Made by a program: the position numbers and the translations under genes. From the NCBI GenBank assembly GCA_040779335.1, contig JBFONV010000003.1, positions 1 through 64,000 of the forward strand: a stretch of DNA of 64,000 nucleotides, in the 5' to 3' direction. Of this stretch, positions 55,859-64,000 are shown piece after piece (positions within the stretch are counted from its first letter, which is position 1; each line of letters starts with the position of its first letter). The notes under the pieces are model-generated. The model did no database searches, was not told where the DNA came from, and worked only from the letters and a program-made list of their open reading frames with translations. The DNA comes from JBFONV01 sp040779335. GTDB lineage: Bacteria; Pseudomonadota; Gammaproteobacteria; Enterobacterales; Alteromonadaceae.

Positions 55859-56701
55859 GTGCATAATCGTTCTACAAACGTAGATGACTTTGAAGCGATG
55901 GCAGATATAGCAGGAATTTGTTTCACTCATGATGAAAAGACGAAAACGTTAATCATCGATGAAATTGGTTTGGTCGATTTATCAAGTTTCGTGTGCCAGA
56001 TAAAAAAGTATGCAGGTGAAAAAGGTATAGCCAAAATTAGTGTTCGAGTAAGAGAGGCGAGCGCCATCTATTTTTTTCAGCATGGTTTTATGGTTGAAGC
56101 TTCGATAATGGCATACTATGGCTTACAGGATGCTTTTTATGTAGTTTATTACCTCGATAAGTCTTACCGGGAAGATATCCAAAGCAAACCACAGGATGAG
56201 ATATTAGACAAAGCCTTTTCCCGTACAAAAGAAGAATCCAATCAAACGACGAAAAAACACGCACAAATTGTTGTCTCCCCAACGAAATCAAAACGCGTTA
56301 TTGACGCTAATAAACAGGTTGTTTTTACCGGACGTGAACACACTAATAACCGCCATGATATAAAAACCAAGTTTTTTGCCCAGATAAACAACAATATTGT
56401 CGCTACCGCAGATGCTAACTATTCTAAAGAAGCGCATGTCGTCGAATTTTCCAATTTTATCGCCAGTTTAGAGGTTGATATAAGCAGCATCATCAAATGT
56501 TTGTTAAGTGAAATGCAATCTTATTATGCTTCACTTGGCGCGCAGACTGCTTTTACAATTGTGTCAGCCAATAGTCTTGCCATTAATACTATTTGTGTTG
56601 AAAACGGGTTTGAATACGGAGGCAGGTTGACTAACGAATCAATTATAAATGGAAGCTTGGCCAGTCTTAATACTTGGTTTAAGAGAATATCATTGGAGTA
56701 A
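55859..56701 (+). CDS. AblB-like GNAT protein (beta-lysine N-acetyltransferase family, diverged)
   Basis: A 280-residue protein, about the length of AblB. Residues 66-118 (EASAIYFFQHGFMVEASIM, then LQDAFYVVYYLDKSYRED and DEILDKAF) match the N-terminal half of AblB, and residues 228-275 (AQTAFTIVSANSLAINTIC, FEYGGRLTNESIINGSLASL, NTWFK) match its C-terminal GNAT half. The central acetyl-CoA region is changed: where AblB has a TDFAT segment and an RGxG/A-type loop, this protein has VEFSNFIASLEVDISSII (about 195-212), so acetyl transfer is doubtful. GTG start with AGGAGG upstream. It is separated by 3 bp from the glnD paralogue. No lysine 2,3-aminomutase gene is nearby. The AblB call is from memory of the family pattern. 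Confidence 0.7.
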   Translation: MHNRSTNVDDFEAMADIAGICFTHDEKTKTLIIDEIGLVDLSSFVCQIKKYAGEKGIAKISVRVREASAIYFFQHGFMVEASIMAYYGLQDAFYVVYYLDKSYREDIQSKPQDEILDKAFSRTKEESNQTTKKHAQIVVSPTKSKRVIDANKQVVFTGREHTNNRHDIKTKFFAQINNNIVATADANYSKEAHVVEFSNFIASLEVDISSIIKCLLSEMQSYYASLGAQTAFTIVSANSLAINTICVENGFEYGGRLTNESIINGSLASLNTWFKRISLE

Positions 56702-56704
56702 ATT

Positions 56705-59278
56705 GTGGTAAATGAACCTGAACTGACGACATTCGCAGAAATTAAGTTACGCTTGACGGATGTCGAAAATAATCTCAATGCGAAATTTTTCAAGCACTCC
56801 ATCCAAGATTTGATGGTTGAAAGAGCCTCCTGTTTTGATGAGATCCTAGTTAAATTATGGAAAAATACTGGCCTTTCAAGCAAGCAAATCTCACTTAACG
56901 CGGTCGGCGGTTATGGTAGAAAAACACTGCATCCAAAATCTGATATCGATATTGCCGTTATTTATGATGATGAACTGACGCCTATACAACAAGAACAATT
57001 ATCACAGTTTTTTACCAGACTTTGGGATTTAGGTGTCGATATTGGTCATTCAACGCGCTCAGTTGAACAATCCTATACTGCAGCTAAAAACGATATCACC
57101 ATCGCGACGAATTTATTAGATATTAGGTGTTTGTCTGGTGCTCAACATCACGCAGAGATGATGTTGAGTGAGCTTTATAGTAATGCTCTTTGGACTAGTG
57201 CGTCTTTTTATGAAGCAAAGTTAGTAGAGCAAAATTTACGACACCAAAAAGCAAAAAACACAGCGCTTTATCTTGAGCCTAACGTAAAGAATAACCCCGG
57301 AGGTATGCGAGATGTGCAGACCATTATGTGGATTGCACGTAAACATTTCTCAGTACCTGATCCTCACGCTCTCAAAACGACGGGGTTTTTACGCGCAGAT
57401 GAACTGTCTGAACTCACTGAAGCGCACGATTTTATCTGTCGCATACGTTGGGCACTGCATATTGTAGCAGGTAAGCCACAAGAAAATTTAACCTTCGAAT
57501 ATCAAGCAGATGTCGCCAAATTTATGCTATTTGGCCATGATGAAAACGTGCAATTTGCCATTGAAAGAATGATGCGGCAGTTGTTTAGAGCAATGACGCG
57601 CGTGCGTGAACTCAATCAGATGATTTGTGATTCTTTTAAGTTGGACACCTTAAATCATATTAACGAACAAGCACCAAAAAGCATTGATCAATATTTTGCA
57701 ATTTGTAACCGCATGATAGAAGCAAAGTTTGATGAAGTATTCATTGATAAACGGCAAGTTATGCGCTTGTTTTGTTTGATTGCGGAACATTCCGATGAGG
57801 TTGATAGTATAGCTCCCGAAACGTTACGACTAATTAGACAAACTAGGCGTAGGCTGCTTGGCGAACTGCAAGATTATCAGGGCTGTCGAGAAGAATTTTT
57901 ACAATTGCTTTCTCATCGAAACGGTTTAGACAAAGCATTTAGCTTGATGCACCGATATGGCATTTTGGCATCTTACTTTCCTCAGTGGAGAACAATTGAA
58001 GGACAAATGCAGTTTGATATTCACAATGCCTATACCGTCGATGAGCATGTGTTTAAGGCAGTTCAATTTATTGATAGCTTTAAAAGCAACAAAAATAGTT
58101 TGACCTATAATGTCTTTCGGTCACTTAAAGACAAGAAAGCATTAATTATTGCGACATTATGCCATCATTTGTCGGGTGATCAGTCAATCGAAAATAGCGA
58201 ATTAAGTGCAATACAAGCAACGGTATTTGCCGAGCTTCATCAGTTAAAACGTTCTACCATTAAGTTAATTAGTTGGTTAGTTGCACACCAAGATATACTG
58301 ATCACCGCCATTCAAACGCTGGATATTAGCGATCCAGAGTCAATCAAGAATGTGGCAAAAGCCATCGGCTCTGAAGAAAAACTTAATGCCATTTATATAT
58401 TTACCATAGCGGACATGATGGCAACCAATGATAACTATTGGAATGATTGGCAGGAGTGTCAGCTTAAACAGCTCTATCTCGCGGTCAGAGATGCCCTTAA
58501 AGATGGCTTAGAAAATATTTTTGGTCTTCGTACGGTGATCCGAGAAAACAAGGCTGAATCATCACAGAAACTATTAACGCAGGGTATTGCGGAAGATAAT
58601 ATTTTACAGGTTTGGTCTCATTTACCGAATAGTTTTTTTAGCGCAAATTCCGCCGAGGATATTGTCAGCATCACTCGAGAGCTCATTAACAACAATACTC
58701 AGTTACCCATTATTTTTATTAACCAAAATGTTGATATGGGTGTTACGAGTTTAGTTGTTTATACAGATGATCGTCCGAAATTATTTGTTGATATATTTAA
58801 TACGTTAGCCAGTTCAAAATTGAAGGTTAAAGACGCGCAGATAATGCATACAAAAAATGGCCGGGTTTTAGAAATCATTAAAATGTTAGATCACAATGAC
58901 GAGCCTATTGTTGAGGAATTAAGAATTGAGACCATTATTAAACGTATTAGGCAAGCAATAAACCAAGATAATAACTCATTACAACTTAAATCGCCTCGCC
59001 ATGTAAAAAGTTTTGATAGTCAGCCCGTGGTCGAGTTTTTACACTCATCGAAAAAGAATAAAGCTTTGCTCAAAGTTAATACCCTTGATGATCCTATCCA
59101 CATGGAAGAAATTTGTAGTGTGTTTTCACATCATAAATTAACGATTCACTCCGCAAAAATAAGCTCATTAGGTGAGAGTACTGAAAATGTGTTTTTAGTA
59201 TCAAATCAACAACAAGAGCCGTTAACAAGTGACGATAAAGATAAGTTAATTGATATGCTTGTTCATAAGATAGCGTAA
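56705..59278 (+). CDS. GlnD paralogue with degenerate HD and ACT2 domains
   Basis: An 857-residue protein alignable with GlnD (the intact copy is at 21368-23989) along its length. The nucleotidyltransferase motif is kept: GGYGRKTLHPKSDIDI (residues 68-83, DxD at D80 and D82). The HD domain keeps His448 (VDEH) and His487 but has lost the Asp (LCHHLSG instead of FHDIAKG), the GGDH motif (now SIEN, 494-497) and the HH pair (AHQD). In ACT2 the LDRPGLL ligand loop is LDDPIHM (794-800). Uridylyl removal and glutamine sensing are therefore probably lost while nucleotidyl transfer may persist. The target is unknown. Start is GTG at 56705, translationally coupled to the AblB-like gene. Confidence 0.85.
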   Translation: MVNEPELTTFAEIKLRLTDVENNLNAKFFKHSIQDLMVERASCFDEILVKLWKNTGLSSKQISLNAVGGYGRKTLHPKSDIDIAVIYDDELTPIQQEQLSQFFTRLWDLGVDIGHSTRSVEQSYTAAKNDITIATNLLDIRCLSGAQHHAEMMLSELYSNALWTSASFYEAKLVEQNLRHQKAKNTALYLEPNVKNNPGGMRDVQTIMWIARKHFSVPDPHALKTTGFLRADELSELTEAHDFICRIRWALHIVAGKPQENLTFEYQADVAKFMLFGHDENVQFAIERMMRQLFRAMTRVRELNQMICDSFKLDTLNHINEQAPKSIDQYFAICNRMIEAKFDEVFIDKRQVMRLFCLIAEHSDEVDSIAPETLRLIRQTRRRLLGELQDYQGCREEFLQLLSHRNGLDKAFSLMHRYGILASYFPQWRTIEGQMQFDIHNAYTVDEHVFKAVQFIDSFKSNKNSLTYNVFRSLKDKKALIIATLCHHLSGDQSIENSELSAIQATVFAELHQLKRSTIKLISWLVAHQDILITAIQTLDISDPESIKNVAKAIGSEEKLNAIYIFTIADMMATNDNYWNDWQECQLKQLYLAVRDALKDGLENIFGLRTVIRENKAESSQKLLTQGIAEDNILQVWSHLPNSFFSANSAEDIVSITRELINNNTQLPIIFINQNVDMGVTSLVVYTDDRPKLFVDIFNTLASSKLKVKDAQIMHTKNGRVLEIIKMLDHNDEPIVEELRIETIIKRIRQAINQDNNSLQLKSPRHVKSFDSQPVVEFLHSSKKNKALLKVNTLDDPIHMEEICSVFSHHKLTIHSAKISSLGESTENVFLVSNQQQEPLTSDDKDKLIDMLVHKIA

Positions 59279-59368
59279 CACCCAGCAGTTAAATAATGAA
59301 ACGCTATCAATCTTTGCTCACTTGTTAGGCAAAAAGCTTTTATTTCAAGTAAATGGCGTTAGCTCAAG

Positions 59369-59860
59369 TTATCCAGTTGCTGCGCCTCCACTCATATCCA
59401 TTGGCGCAAGCTCTAAGACGGGCGAAGCGTCTATTTTATCAGCATCCATCATCGTGGCGATGCGTTGCATAGACGATAATAGCAATGACTGTTCCCAATC
59501 TTCCATGGTGCAAAATTTTTGAATAAAGTGATCTTGTAGCGGTTTCGGTGCATCAATTAAACACGCTTGCCCTTGTTCTGATAAATACAGACTTACTCGT
59601 CGTTTATCTTCTGAACTGCGCACTCTTTCAATTAAGGTTTTACTTTCTAATCTATCAAGTATGTTGGTTACAGTCGCTGCACTTAAATTAATAGTCTTGG
59701 CAATTTGACTTGCGGTAACGCCGCTATGCTTAGATATTTCTTGCATGATGAGTAATTGAGGGCCTGTTAGCCCAGAAGATTTATTTAATTGTTTTGAATG
59801 TAAATCAATTGCTCGGATGACTTTGCGAATGGAAACGAGCAGTTCTTCATATTTTTGCAT
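59369..59860 (-). CDS. MarR-family regulator, EctR-like
   Basis: A 163-residue winged-helix protein: GLTGPQLLIMQEISKHSG, then ASQIAKTINLSAATVTNILD (recognition helix) and the wing RSSEDKRRVSLYLSEQG. The C-terminal segment WEQSLLLSSMQRIATMMDAD then IDASPVLELA is the pattern of the EctR group, which controls ectoine synthesis in halophiles. No ectoine genes are in the window. It converges with the GlnD-like gene with 90 bp between and may regulate that operon; regulation is inference. Confidence 0.88.
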   Translation of the reverse strand: MQKYEELLVSIRKVIRAIDLHSKQLNKSSGLTGPQLLIMQEISKHSGVTASQIAKTINLSAATVTNILDRLESKTLIERVRSSEDKRRVSLYLSEQGQACLIDAPKPLQDHFIQKFCTMEDWEQSLLLSSMQRIATMMDADKIDASPVLELAPMDMSGGAATG

Positions 59861-60233
59861 GGGAATGAATTATTAATTGAGTCAAGAATGAAATATTACC
59901 ACTTATAAAAGGGATATGGATAGCTTACTGACATTTGCTTTGATTCATATTTATTTCACCGGCAATCTTCGCAGTAAGTTAAGTCTTTCTGGGCTAATAC
60001 TTACGCTTAATTAATTTCTATACTCAGCCTAGAATAGGAGGGGGCGGCAAGTAGCCGTGGAATGTAGCAACAATGACAACTACATTTGATTGTTTTATCA
60101 AATTAATCTCGTTTTTAGCCTAAATAGTTAACAATGCAAGTTTTTTAATTTATTAATTAACGCTTAGCTACATGGATTTTAATAGATATCTGAACTAATT
60201 TTAGTTAAATCTAACATTGTTTGTGAGCCTAAT
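59861..60233. other. Intergenic region between MarR and chemoreceptor genes
   Basis: About 370 bp of AT-rich spacer between divergent genes. No promoter, operator or small gene could be picked out with confidence. Confidence 0.5.
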
Positions 60234-62177
60234 ATGAATGCATTTTGGGGTGATTTATCAATACAAAAAAAGCTAGTTATTGCGATGGCTATGGCATTGG
60301 TTTTATCTTCAGGGTTACTGACTTATTTCAGCAATTATTTCACTAAAAATATTATTGAGAAGCGATTAGAAACCAATGAGTTACCATCAATTATGTCAAA
60401 CATTCGTTTGAATATTGAAAAAGAAATTTCCACCGCGATTACGGGGTCGATGCAAATTTCGGAAAATCAATTCATTATCAGTTGGCTAACTCAAAATGAA
60501 CCGGAATCTTTTAATGAAGGTTTGCAATCATATTTATCAAGATTAAACAAAGCGAATGGTGCTGACGAAACGTTTGTTGGCTCTGTAACCAGTGGCAACT
60601 ACTTCACTCAACAGGGGCTTATTAAAACCATGTCAAAATCTGAGCCACTTGATGGATGGTTTTATAAATTTTTTAGTGACGGTTTGCCATACGATACTGG
60701 TATAGGACCAAATAAAGATACCGGCGAGTTAACCTTATTTATCAATTACCTAATTAAAGATAACAACGTGCCATTAGGGGTTGCAGGCATGGGTGTGAGC
60801 ATGCAAAAGCTGGTTGATTTTGTAAATAACTTCAAAATAGGAAAGTTAGGGAAAGTATTTGTTGTTTCAAAGGAAGGAATAATCAAAATACATTCGAATC
60901 AACAATTTGTTGATAAAACTAATATATCTTCCTTGCCGGGTTTAAGTGAATTGAAAGACAAACTGCTAAGTCAGAAGTCTTTCTATATCAGTGAAATGAA
61001 TCGCGATGGTGAAGATTATTTTGTCGCTTCAGATCACATTAGTGAGCTTGATTGGTATGTTGTGGCGGAAATTCCGCAAAGCGAGGTGTTTGGTGCGCTA
61101 TCCGATGTAACCCGAAACAGTGTTTTAGTGACTGTTATTGTTATTTCCATTTTTGTCTTTATTTCAATTGCCGTGGCGAGAGGGATCAGTGCTCCTATAC
61201 TCGAAATATCTGAAAAATTACGTCAAATAGCCCAAGGGGATGCTGATTTAAAACAGCGTTTACCTGAAACATCCAATGATGAACTTGGATCACTCGCTAA
61301 AAGCTTCAATGCATTTACCAGTCAACTACAGGGGATCATTACGCAAATTCAAACCAATTGCAGTTTACTTCTGAAATCAGTAGCTGAAGTAAACGGCTTA
61401 AGCCAAACGACCTCTGCAGAGCTTAATGAGCAAAAAGATAGAACAATGCAGGTGGTGACTGCGGTAACTGAAATGGGCGCTACAATTGAGGAATTAGCGA
61501 GAAACGCGACAGAAACTGCAAATGCAGCATCAGATGCCTCAGAAAAAGTTAATGAAGGCAGTAATGTGGTTCAAGATACCGTCGGTTATATTCAAGATTT
61601 ATCTGCCGAGATGAAAGTGTCAGGAACAGTGATTAATGAACTAGCAGAACATACGGTCTCAATTGGTTCGATATTGAGTGTTATTAGAGGTATATCGGAG
61701 CAAACTAATTTACTCGCATTAAACGCAGCAATTGAAGCGGCACGAGCAGGTGAACAAGGTAGAGGATTTGCCGTTGTCGCCGATGAAGTGAGAGGGCTAG
61801 CGCAGCGTACTCACACGTCTACCGAAGAAATACAGCAAATGATTGAAAAATTACAGGAAGGTTCTAAAAATGCGGTTGCAACAATAGAGTCGGGTCAAAT
61901 GCAAACGGAAAAAAGTGTCAATGCCTCTACCAAAGTTGGAGATGCGTTAATCGCCATTAATAGCTCTGTAGAAACAATACAAGGTATGAGTATTCAAATG
62001 GCGACTGCAACTGAAGAACAAAGCGTGGTTGTGAATGATATTAATATGAACATTATGGGCATTAGCGATGTCACTATTTCAACATCCGAAGCGGCGGAAA
62101 AAAGCTCTTTAGCGTGTGAACAGCTGCGCCAATTAACGGAGGAATTGGACAGTGCGGTAAGTAAGTTTAAGGTATAG
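60234..62177 (+). CDS. Methyl-accepting chemotaxis protein (dCache type)
   Basis: A 647-residue chemoreceptor. A membrane helix at about 12-32, a periplasmic dCache-like sensor to about 285 (PYDTGIGPNKDTGELTLF and GVAGMGVSMQKLVDF), a second helix at about 297-318, HAMP, and a coiled-coil signalling domain whose hairpin tip is EQTNLLALNAAIEAARAGEQ near residue 488. The ligand is unknown. It lies 87 bp upstream of the sensor kinase gene. No CheR-binding pentapeptide is seen. Confidence 0.93.
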   Translation: MNAFWGDLSIQKKLVIAMAMALVLSSGLLTYFSNYFTKNIIEKRLETNELPSIMSNIRLNIEKEISTAITGSMQISENQFIISWLTQNEPESFNEGLQSYLSRLNKANGADETFVGSVTSGNYFTQQGLIKTMSKSEPLDGWFYKFFSDGLPYDTGIGPNKDTGELTLFINYLIKDNNVPLGVAGMGVSMQKLVDFVNNFKIGKLGKVFVVSKEGIIKIHSNQQFVDKTNISSLPGLSELKDKLLSQKSFYISEMNRDGEDYFVASDHISELDWYVVAEIPQSEVFGALSDVTRNSVLVTVIVISIFVFISIAVARGISAPILEISEKLRQIAQGDADLKQRLPETSNDELGSLAKSFNAFTSQLQGIITQIQTNCSLLLKSVAEVNGLSQTTSAELNEQKDRTMQVVTAVTEMGATIEELARNATETANAASDASEKVNEGSNVVQDTVGYIQDLSAEMKVSGTVINELAEHTVSIGSILSVIRGISEQTNLLALNAAIEAARAGEQGRGFAVVADEVRGLAQRTHTSTEEIQQMIEKLQEGSKNAVATIESGQMQTEKSVNASTKVGDALIAINSSVETIQGMSIQMATATEEQSVVVNDINMNIMGISDVTISTSEAAEKSSLACEQLRQLTEELDSAVSKFKV

Positions 62178-62264
62178 ATTTACCCTAAAACTAATAAGTT
62201 GTATCTATATCGTTTTGTATAGACAAGTTGCAACCTATATCCTCGTATATAGATCGGAGGGTGA

Positions 62265-64000
62265 ATGATTTTGAACTTAAAGCTCGTTGTAGCCAATGTA
62301 TATCTGGTTTTCTGGTATATCGTTTTAGCCTATTTATCGTTATTAATAGCCCCGTTTGTATCGAATATTAGTATATTATGGTTTCCTGCCGGTTTAGCCT
62401 TGGTATATGCCTATATTTATGGCGTCTCAATTTTCTTTGGGGTAGTCATAGGCTCTATTCTTTTTAATTATTTTTTTACCGATTTTGGTATTTTAATCTC
62501 TTTAATCATTGGTATTGGTGCAGGTCTACAGGCGCTTTTGGGGCGGTATCTTTTACATCGGTGTGCTAGCTTCAATGTCTATTTATTGAATGCAATTTCT
62601 ATTTTACGACTGATTTTTGTTGGCGCCTTTGTTACCAGCTTGTTAAATGCATCTGTTAGTAATTTTGCTATGGTAGTTTTAGGATATACGTCCTTGCAAG
62701 AGTTACCTACTACATTTGTGTTTTGGTGGTTAGGTGACAGCTTAGGTATTATTGTTGCTGCCCCTCTAGTGATTGCTTTTATTTATAGAAAAAAAAGTGA
62801 GTGGAAAGATAGAGTCAATATTATTTTTGGTGCATTTTTTACCATATTTTCTTTGAGTGTTATTGTCGCTTTTGTCTCTCAACAGTATGAAAGAAATCAA
62901 GTCTTGACCTCTATGGAGGAAATCACAACCATCATCGGCAGTAGGGTGGATCAACGTGTTCATTCTCATATTGATGCTTTGCATAGCTTGTCTGCGTTAA
63001 TGGAATACAAAAATCCTTTAGCTAATGAAGAGTTTGTGCCTTATATCAATCATTTGTTACACATCAATAAAGGTTTTAGAGCTATTTCTTGGAATCCTCT
63101 GGTACTTGGTGAAAACTTGTCGAGGTTTGAACAACAAGAACGAGAAAGATTAGGGGATAATTATCGTTTAACAGAGATGATAGATGGAGTGATAGGTAGG
63201 ATAAATCAAAGAGATAAACACGTGATAGTACAATATATTGTACCGGAAACTGATAATAAAAAAGTGATCGGATTCGATGTGTATAGTAACCCAGTGCGTC
63301 GTGCAGCTTTAGATTATGCGATAGCTAATAAAACAATATCAACGAGTGATAGTATTTCTTTGGTTCAATCTCAAAAGTCATCGCCCTCAACTCTGCTGTT
63401 TCTACCGATATTGAAAGAAGATAAGGTTGTAGGCTTTTTAACAGGAGTTTTAGAACTGGACTTATTTTTAAGAGAAGCGATAGATGAATTAGACTCACTG
63501 AATTTTAGCATTAAGTTACTTTCTGATAATAGTCAGGTGCTCTATCAAATTAGTAACGAAATAATGGAAAACGAATCCGAAGATAGAATTTTTTCTCGAA
63601 AGGTGTTTTTCGATATTGGCAATAAGCGTTTTTCTCTCGTAGTAGAACCTAATACTGCATGGATAAATAAACATAAAGCAGGTTTTTCTATCTCTTATAT
63701 TTTATTTTGTATTCTCATCACCATACTTATTATTTATCAAGCGTTGATCATTACCGGTAAGCATTACCTTATCGAGTCTCTATCTCTCGACCAAAAAAAG
63801 AAAAACAAAAAACTATTTAATATTAACAAAGAGTTAGAAGAAGCACTGTTAACCCTTAAAGATGCTCAAGATAGATTGATTACTCAAGAAAAGTTATCAT
63901 CCTTAGGCAATTTGGTCTCAGGGTTAGCGCATGAAATTAATACACCTGCGGGAATTAGCTTAACCGCGACCAGCTATCTACAAGAAGTTACCGAAGACAT
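62265..64000 (+). CDS. MASE1-CHASE sensor histidine kinase (5' part; runs off window)
   Basis: The frame from ATG 62265 (GGAGG at 62256-62260) stays open to the window end, giving 578 residues. An N-terminal MASE1-type membrane domain begins VVANVYLVFWYIVLAYLSLL and contains ILWFPAGLALVYAYIYG. A CHASE-type extracellular sensor follows (GFRAISWNPLVLGENLSRFE, VIGFDVYSNPVRRAALDYA), then a helix near 475-495 and a coiled coil. The HisKA phosphoacceptor is LVSGLAHEINTPAGISL with His about residue 556. The ATPase domain lies beyond the window. The ligand is unknown. Confidence 0.9.
   Translation, partial: MILNLKLVVANVYLVFWYIVLAYLSLLIAPFVSNISILWFPAGLALVYAYIYGVSIFFGVVIGSILFNYFFTDFGILISLIIGIGAGLQALLGRYLLHRCASFNVYLLNAISILRLIFVGAFVTSLLNASVSNFAMVVLGYTSLQELPTTFVFWWLGDSLGIIVAAPLVIAFIYRKKSEWKDRVNIIFGAFFTIFSLSVIVAFVSQQYERNQVLTSMEEITTIIGSRVDQRVHSHIDALHSLSALMEYKNPLANEEFVPYINHLLHINKGFRAISWNPLVLGENLSRFEQQERERLGDNYRLTEMIDGVIGRINQRDKHVIVQYIVPETDNKKVIGFDVYSNPVRRAALDYAIANKTISTSDSISLVQSQKSSPSTLLFLPILKEDKVVGFLTGVLELDLFLREAIDELDSLNFSIKLLSDNSQVLYQISNEIMENESEDRIFSRKVFFDIGNKRFSLVVEPNTAWINKHKAGFSISYILFCILITILIIYQALIITGKHYLIESLSLDQKKKNKKLFNINKELEEALLTLKDAQDRLITQEKLSSLGNLVSGLAHEINTPAGISLTATSYLQEVTED

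Noticed and set aside
1..64000. CRISPR arrays, insertion sequences, prophage genes, toxin-antitoxin or restriction systems, tRNA genes
   Set aside because: Looked for repeated spacers, transposase and integrase motifs and cloverleaf-like sequences; none was recognised.

Overview
The window is chromosomal DNA of a marine gammaproteobacterium, most likely order Alteromonadales and close to Colwelliaceae (Colwellia/Thalassotalea type). The reasons are the AT-rich composition (about 40% GC by eye), the gammaproteobacterial order rpsB-tsf-pyrH-frr-uppS-cdsA-ispC-rseP-bamA-skp-lpxD-fabZ-lpxA-lpxB-rnhB-dnaE-accA-tilS, and a divergently transcribed map-glnD-dapD set. The taxonomic placement is inference.

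Layout. Positions 1-207 are the end of an rRNA operon (5S rRNA and its terminator). Positions 226-9477 hold an exbD remnant, an orphan periplasmic binding protein, a DUF3300 protein, a small c-type cytochrome lipoprotein, a TPR-sulfotransferase and a TonB-dependent receptor. From about 10.0 to 20.2 kb lies an accessory block: a PEP-CTERM-tagged protein, a DUF5335-like protein, a helix-hairpin-helix protein, a CBS-pair protein, a UbiA prenyltransferase, a DUF92 protein, a thioredoxin/CcdA-like fusion and a P-type cation ATPase. The block is bracketed by two copies, in the same orientation, of one small lipoprotein gene, intact on the right and decayed on the left.

Positions 20.5-25.6 kb carry dapD, glnD, map and a DsbA-family protein on the minus strand. 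Positions 25.7-46.7 kb are the conserved housekeeping run on the plus strand: translation (S2, EF-Ts, RRF), UMP kinase, undecaprenyl and phospholipid precursors, MEP pathway, site-2 protease, BamA/Skp envelope assembly, lipid A synthesis, RNase HII, Pol III alpha, acetyl-CoA carboxylase alpha and TilS. Many of its genes use GTG or TTG starts. Positions 46.8-55.5 kb are single metabolic and envelope genes: SstT, a K+ channel, an isoprenylcysteine-methyltransferase-like protein, an EamA transporter, a DUF885 hydrolase, a GNAT, an M28 peptidase and YaeQ.

The most unusual locus is 55.7-59.9 kb. A sigma70-like promoter precedes a two-gene operon made of an AblB-like (beta-lysine acetyltransferase family) protein and a second GlnD whose HD hydrolase and second ACT domain have lost key residues while the nucleotidyltransferase signature is kept. 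A convergent MarR regulator of EctR type follows. Lysine 2,3-aminomutase, the usual AblB partner, is absent from the window. The two proteins look like repurposed paralogues that may form a regulatory pair. The window ends with a methyl-accepting chemotaxis protein and the first 578 codons of a MASE1-CHASE sensor histidine kinase that runs off the edge.

No CRISPR array, insertion sequence, prophage or tRNA gene was recognised.
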